DNA from: Bacillota bacterium
GTDB taxonomy: Bacteria > Bacillota_C > Negativicutes > JAEYSJ01
Length of the DNA: 24,319 bases
Direction: 5' to 3'
Assembly (NCBI GenBank): GCA_023434855.1
Contig: JAEYSJ010000356.1
Coordinates: 1-24,319 of the forward strand
The notes under the pieces were generated by a model. That model ran no database searches, had not been told where the DNA came from, and saw only the letters and a program-made list of their open reading frames with translations. Below, one piece after another: positions 21,601 through 24,319 of this stretch. The first letter of the stretch is position 1; every line of letters begins with the position of its first letter. A program made the translations under genes and the position numbers.

Positions 21601-23668
21601 TGAATCTGTGCAAGCTTTTGTAGTCAGTCAGCGTTTGGCAGACCGCAGCTATGTGGATATGTCCTGGTTGGCCAATACCGATACCGGCCTTTCTCACTAT
21701 GAAATACGGATGGGGTCAACGGAAGATTGGGATTCAGCAACCGTGATTGCCAGTCAGTTAAAAGCGACTAGCTTCAGCTACAAACTGAATACGGAAGGCT
21801 ATCTGTACTTCATGATTAAAGCGGTAAATTCCAGCGGCTACTACAGCGTATTAGCCGGGGAAGCAGCGCTGCAGGTGAGTTTAAAACCTGATGCGGTTAC
21901 TGGTCTTACTGCTGTACAAAGCTCTAAAGATAAAAGCATCATTCTTGTAACGTGGAATAAAGTAAGCGGTGATGATATTGCAGGCTATAAGCTCATAGTC
22001 GGTGACAGTACGTATATTACCAAGGAGCTTAGCTATCAGTATGAGGTGCATGAAAATTCCAGCTATACCGTTAGCGTACAAGCGCTGACTACGGCAGGTT
22101 ATGCATCTAAGGCAGCAGCCTGCAGTATTGCCGTAACAGTCGGTGCGATGGACGTAAGCGGTTTTGCTGTTAAACAGTCCACTACCAACCGGACGAGAGT
22201 CGTATTGACGTGGGACGCTCCGGCCGAGCTGGATATTGCCTACTATATCATTAAGCTTGGTCCGGACTGGGAAACGGCAGCTGTTCTGGGCAGCCGGGTG
22301 ACAGGAACATCCTTTGAGACTACGGTTTTAACAGAAGCGGTACAGACCTTCTTAATCAAGGCGGTTACATCCGCTGGGAATGAAAGTCAGTTTCCGGCAA
22401 AGGTGAGCGGTATTTTTGACCTGAATCCTGCTCCAGTCACAAACCTTAAAGTAATGCAGTCCTTCGTAGACAAGTCTTTGGTGAACATTACCTGGACAGG
22501 TATTCTGGAAAGCGATCTCGCTCACTATGAAGTGCGGGCAGGGTTCTCCTGGGAAACAGCCACCCCAATTACAACAACAAAAGAGACGAATTGTACCTAT
22601 ACACTGACGGCAAGTGGTGCGTTTACCATTCTGGTAAAAGCAATGAATGTTGCCCAGTTTTATTCTACGGAAGCGACAGCAGAAGTGTACTGTACCGTAG
22701 AACCGCATGCGGTAAACAATCTTCGGGTCTATCAGAACGGAGAATACGTCGAGCTGTTCTGGGACAAAGCGGTGGAAGCTGATGTCGTAGGGTACGAGAT
22801 CCGGGAAGGGGCCAGCTTTGATACCGGTTCCTTAGTGGTAACCGGACTGACGACAACGGGCTATCAGTACTTAGTTGATACCCAGAGAACCTACCGGTAT
22901 CACGTCAAAGCAATAAATAAGAGCGGCTTTTACAGCGTGACGGCTGCCAGTGACGGTGTGGTTGTAGCGGATTTGCCTACAAAAAATGTTATTCAATCTT
23001 TTGATGAACTGGAATTGCGGTCGGGTCAGCATGCCAATACCGCATTTGGTGCATCGCAATATAAATTCAGTAACTTTGGCGGCAAATTCAGTGACTACCC
23101 GACAACCCGTTTCAGTGAAATTGGCGGGGAAACAGTACTGCGCTTGGCAGCGAATGGGTCAGGCTATTACACTTCCGGTACCTATACCTGCAAGCAAATC
23201 GATATTGGTCAGGTCATTACTGCCAATATTACTGCCTACTTTGTAACCACCGTTTTGCGGACTGCCGGTACTTCTGCTGCGCTGCAATACCGGACAAGTT
23301 TAAATGGCACTATTTTTACTGACTGGCAGGATTTCGCGCCAGGACAGTCCACCTTCCGGTACTTGGAGTTTCGAGTCACATTAGCTACAACCGATCCTGA
23401 GAAAACGCCGGAGGTCAATCATCTGACGGTTTCCTTGGATGTACCGGACACAGAGCTTACCATGTCGGTGGCAGTTGCACCCGGCGGATCAACAGTGGCA
23501 TATGGCCGTACGTTTTATACGACACCGGTTGTTACACCCACGGCAGTTGGTGAAAACCTTCATGCTCAGCTGATTGCAAAAACACCCTCCAGCGTAACAC
23601 TGAAGGTGAAAAATGCGTCTAATGCTGACGTGGGCGGAACAGTAGATTTACGGATTAAAGGCTATTAA
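18677..23668 (+). CDS. Tail tip / central fibre protein (lambda gpJ-like) with an N-terminal gpI-like domain
   Basis: This 1663-residue protein has several parts. Residues 1 to about 80 look like the ubiquitin/ThiS-type beta-grasp of gpI (FVISINGDVV ... WMAVCPVVG). Residues about 85-135 hold two hydrophobic glycine-rich segments. Residues about 140-770 are the gpJ tip core, including QGNALAVTYGTMRTAGQIL, LNILLCGGEGPIDEI and a KALATSQLSGGMPSI segment. Residues about 780-1431 are about seven fibronectin type III-like repeats. Residues about 1438-1585 form a discoidin-like beta domain, followed by a C-terminal cap. In lambda this protein forms the tail tip and contacts the receptor. There is no separate I gene between K and this one, which fits a fusion. 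It overlaps the peptidase gene by four bases. Another fibre gene follows. Confidence 0.85.
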   Translation: MITITIIKNPFNYSDKVIHTCPYIPGKTAHEYIQPYIMGLDDFVISINGDVVEEGQQQLINANDWMAVCPVVGKSGRDWFRTIGMLAIGYFTGQLSSTWGGTAAKAGTFGSSFWGHMAAGAVGLVGGSLINHWFPPAKPDRIEAKSSYNWGTAQSQSGQGNALAVTYGTMRTAGQILAQHVSVGQNTDTDKDNDEEQYLNILLCGGEGPIDEISDVRINDNPVSYYKNVTVEPRLGLNDQQVIPNFNDVYDDQALAYEFDYTTNQESIWATQQTEGNAVEGLEITLHFPGGLYYINDEGKQRTASVTVEVQYKRVLDTVWSLFTTAEIAEAKNTAFSRTYRVDHLPASQYEVRARCTYKSGTSTRHSTKVYWTQLSSIMYDDFIRPGKVLVGIKALATSQLSGGMPSITWVQTRSKVWVYNPGTGKYEQKSATNPAWAAYDMIHRCRKIKNIHTGQDEYVVQGAPASRAVYQDFARWAAFCEERELTFNYIFDTASDLWTALQKPESVGRGKVILRGTKFGCVCDAPGEPVQLFTVGNMLTDKFKETFVSQKDRANVIEVSFANKDKAYERDVITAYADDYDRAAEPNITQITLDGATTAAQAYREAKYRLRLNQHLVRTVEHSADIDAIACQINDIVLLAHDVPQWGFSGRILAATPTTLQLDREVTLKPGIFYTVAVQITNPAAATAQEVQSIVTVDVQGVLQETTTNILTLNQPLSQVPLKWDLYSFGETNKVVKPFRVLNINRDQDLRRKITCIEYIEAVYTEATDIPEVNYSELVTKTEVSSVSALEETYRQKDGTMLSNLHVAWTIPRNAPFRSYKVSFSSDNGQTWTEWGTSTALRTTISGVKTGNTYVIKVRTVNDIGVISVGAVSSGVYIVGKDIPPSDVAQLSASFDAADLTKVTLTWPGVVDVDLAGYRLREGSKVIENLAQITSYTYQAAESRFHTFAVTAVDNSGNESQVAATATLKVTIEPESVQAFVVSQRLADRSYVDMSWLANTDTGLSHYEIRMGSTEDWDSATVIASQLKATSFSYKLNTEGYLYFMIKAVNSSGYYSVLAGEAALQVSLKPDAVTGLTAVQSSKDKSIILVTWNKVSGDDIAGYKLIVGDSTYITKELSYQYEVHENSSYTVSVQALTTAGYASKAAACSIAVTVGAMDVSGFAVKQSTTNRTRVVLTWDAPAELDIAYYIIKLGPDWETAAVLGSRVTGTSFETTVLTEAVQTFLIKAVTSAGNESQFPAKVSGIFDLNPAPVTNLKVMQSFVDKSLVNITWTGILESDLAHYEVRAGFSWETATPITTTKETNCTYTLTASGAFTILVKAMNVAQFYSTEATAEVYCTVEPHAVNNLRVYQNGEYVELFWDKAVEADVVGYEIREGASFDTGSLVVTGLTTTGYQYLVDTQRTYRYHVKAINKSGFYSVTAASDGVVVADLPTKNVIQSFDELELRSGQHANTAFGASQYKFSNFGGKFSDYPTTRFSEIGGETVLRLAANGSGYYTSGTYTCKQIDIGQVITANITAYFVTTVLRTAGTSAALQYRTSLNGTIFTDWQDFAPGQSTFRYLEFRVTLATTDPEKTPEVNHLTVSLDVPDTELTMSVAVAPGGSTVAYGRTFYTTPVVTPTAVGENLHAQLIAKTPSSVTLKVKNASNADVGGTVDLRIKGY
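21010..22970 (+). repeat. Region encoding about seven tandem FN3-like domains
   Basis: Units of about 90 residues recur within the tip protein. Each has a W-bearing strand (VTLTWPG, VDMSWLA, ILVTWNK, VVLTWDA, VNITWTG, VELFWDK), a DLAGY/DIAGY/DVVGYEIR segment and a closing FxIKAVxxSGxxS. They are divergent at the DNA level, so this is an old expansion. FN3 domains are common spacers in phage tips. Confidence 0.85.
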
Positions 23669-23689
23669 TACAGGAGAGAGGTGTTTTTT

Positions 23690-24319
23690 ATGGCATTTGA
23701 TAAAGCAAAGCCTATGGATGATGAATATATAGCTGCAGGTCCGGCAGCGATCAGGGAGAACCTGCGGGCACTAAAAGAGGATCAAATTGTTGATGCCGGG
23801 ACAGTAAACGGCTTATCGGTGGGCAATGCCAGTGGCAATATTCCAAAAGCAAATGGAACTGTATGTACCAACTTAAATGCGCAATATCTCGGGGGGAATC
23901 CGGCAGGTTATTTCTCCCCTGCCACTCATACTCACAGTGCAGCGACAACCTCAAGTAACGGCATGATGGCGAATACAGATAAGGCTAAGCTCGACGGTAT
24001 CGCAGCGGGGGCGCAGGTCAATCAGAATGCGTTTGCCGGTGTACTGGTAAGCGGTACGACAATTCAAGCTGATGCGGCGACTGATACGTTGGAGCTGGTG
24101 GCCGGCAACAACATTGTGCTGACGCCTGATGCAACCAATGACCGGATAACCATAGGTGTTACCGGTACAGTACCTGCTGCTACAACTGCGGCATCCTGCA
24201 CTGGCAATGCGGCGACTGCCACTACTCTGCAGACTGCCCGTACAATTGGTATCAGCGGTGATGCAACCGGAACAGCAACTAGCTTCAACGGCAGTACTAA
24301 CATTACGATACCGGTAACG
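23690..24319 (+). CDS. Phage tail fibre protein (3' end outside the window)
   Basis: The frame is open from the ATG at 23690 to the window end (210 codons). AGGAGAGAGGTG precedes the start. The N-terminus MAFDKAKPMDDEY ... AIRENLRALKED is a typical virion-attachment segment and resembles the start of the Hint protein at 7607. Residues about 80-110 contain the HTH motif segment (ATHTHSAATT) and KAKLDGIAAGAQVNQNAF, both frequent in tail fibres. Later residues have the TATTLQTARTIGISGDATG / FNGSTNITIPVT repeats of side tail fibres. The receptor-binding end is not in the window. Confidence 0.85.
   Translation, partial: MAFDKAKPMDDEYIAAGPAAIRENLRALKEDQIVDAGTVNGLSVGNASGNIPKANGTVCTNLNAQYLGGNPAGYFSPATHTHSAATTSSNGMMANTDKAKLDGIAAGAQVNQNAFAGVLVSGTTIQADAATDTLELVAGNNIVLTPDATNDRITIGVTGTVPAATTAASCTGNAATATTLQTARTIGISGDATGTATSFNGSTNITIPVT

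Overview
The window looks like part of a prophage, or a phage-derived tail locus, in a low-to-mid GC bacterium. Strong AGGAGG ribosome binding sites, a DctP solute-binding lipoprotein, a small 2x[4Fe-4S] ferredoxin and a SPASM radical SAM enzyme suggest an anaerobic member of the Bacillota. A Negativicutes host of the Sporomusa/Pelosinus type is my best guess, but that is inference from gene style only. The tail genes are of the non-contractile (siphovirus, lambda-like) kind. No head, packaging, integrase or lysis genes, tRNAs, rRNAs, CRISPR arrays or insertion sequences were seen.

Layout. 13-648: a multi-spanning membrane protein ending at a terminator. 739-6827: two tandem, same-strand paralogues of a roughly 1000-residue tail fibre with a long 10-residue repeat shaft; the N-terminal two thirds are nearly identical and the tips are unrelated. 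6839-9548: a tightly packed, overlapping set continuing the second fibre's operon. It holds two small unknown proteins, a 52-residue ferredoxin, a tail-anchored protein carrying a CNCDCNCDCNSC array fused to a Hint (intein/Hedgehog-type) domain, and a SPASM radical SAM enzyme. 9680-10516: an unknown soluble protein. 10800-13490: a complete TRAP transporter, dctP-dctQ-dctM, with a hairpin before it and a terminator after it. 13674-15290: a small six-cysteine protein, a putative tail terminator and the tail tube protein. 15400-17169: a polymorphic-toxin-like protein and its probable immunity protein, between two intrinsic terminators. 17304-24319: minor tail proteins matching lambda M, L and K, a fused I+J tail tip of 1663 residues, and the start of another tail fibre.

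How they fit together. From 13853 on, the order is that of a lambda-type tail operon (U-V-[gap]-M-L-K-I/J-fibre), but the tail assembly chaperones and tape measure expected between V and M are absent from the window; the toxin/immunity cassette occupies that place. The TRAP operon separates the fibre/accessory genes from the tail-tube genes, so the window may join two tail modules or may carry metabolic cargo.

The most unusual part is the ferredoxin / Cys-array-Hint / SPASM set. It has a possible electron donor, a cysteine-rich candidate substrate on a virion-type protein, a possible self-processing domain beginning at the last cysteine of the array, and a peptide-modifying-type radical SAM enzyme, all in one translationally coupled operon. 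I do not recognise it as a described system.
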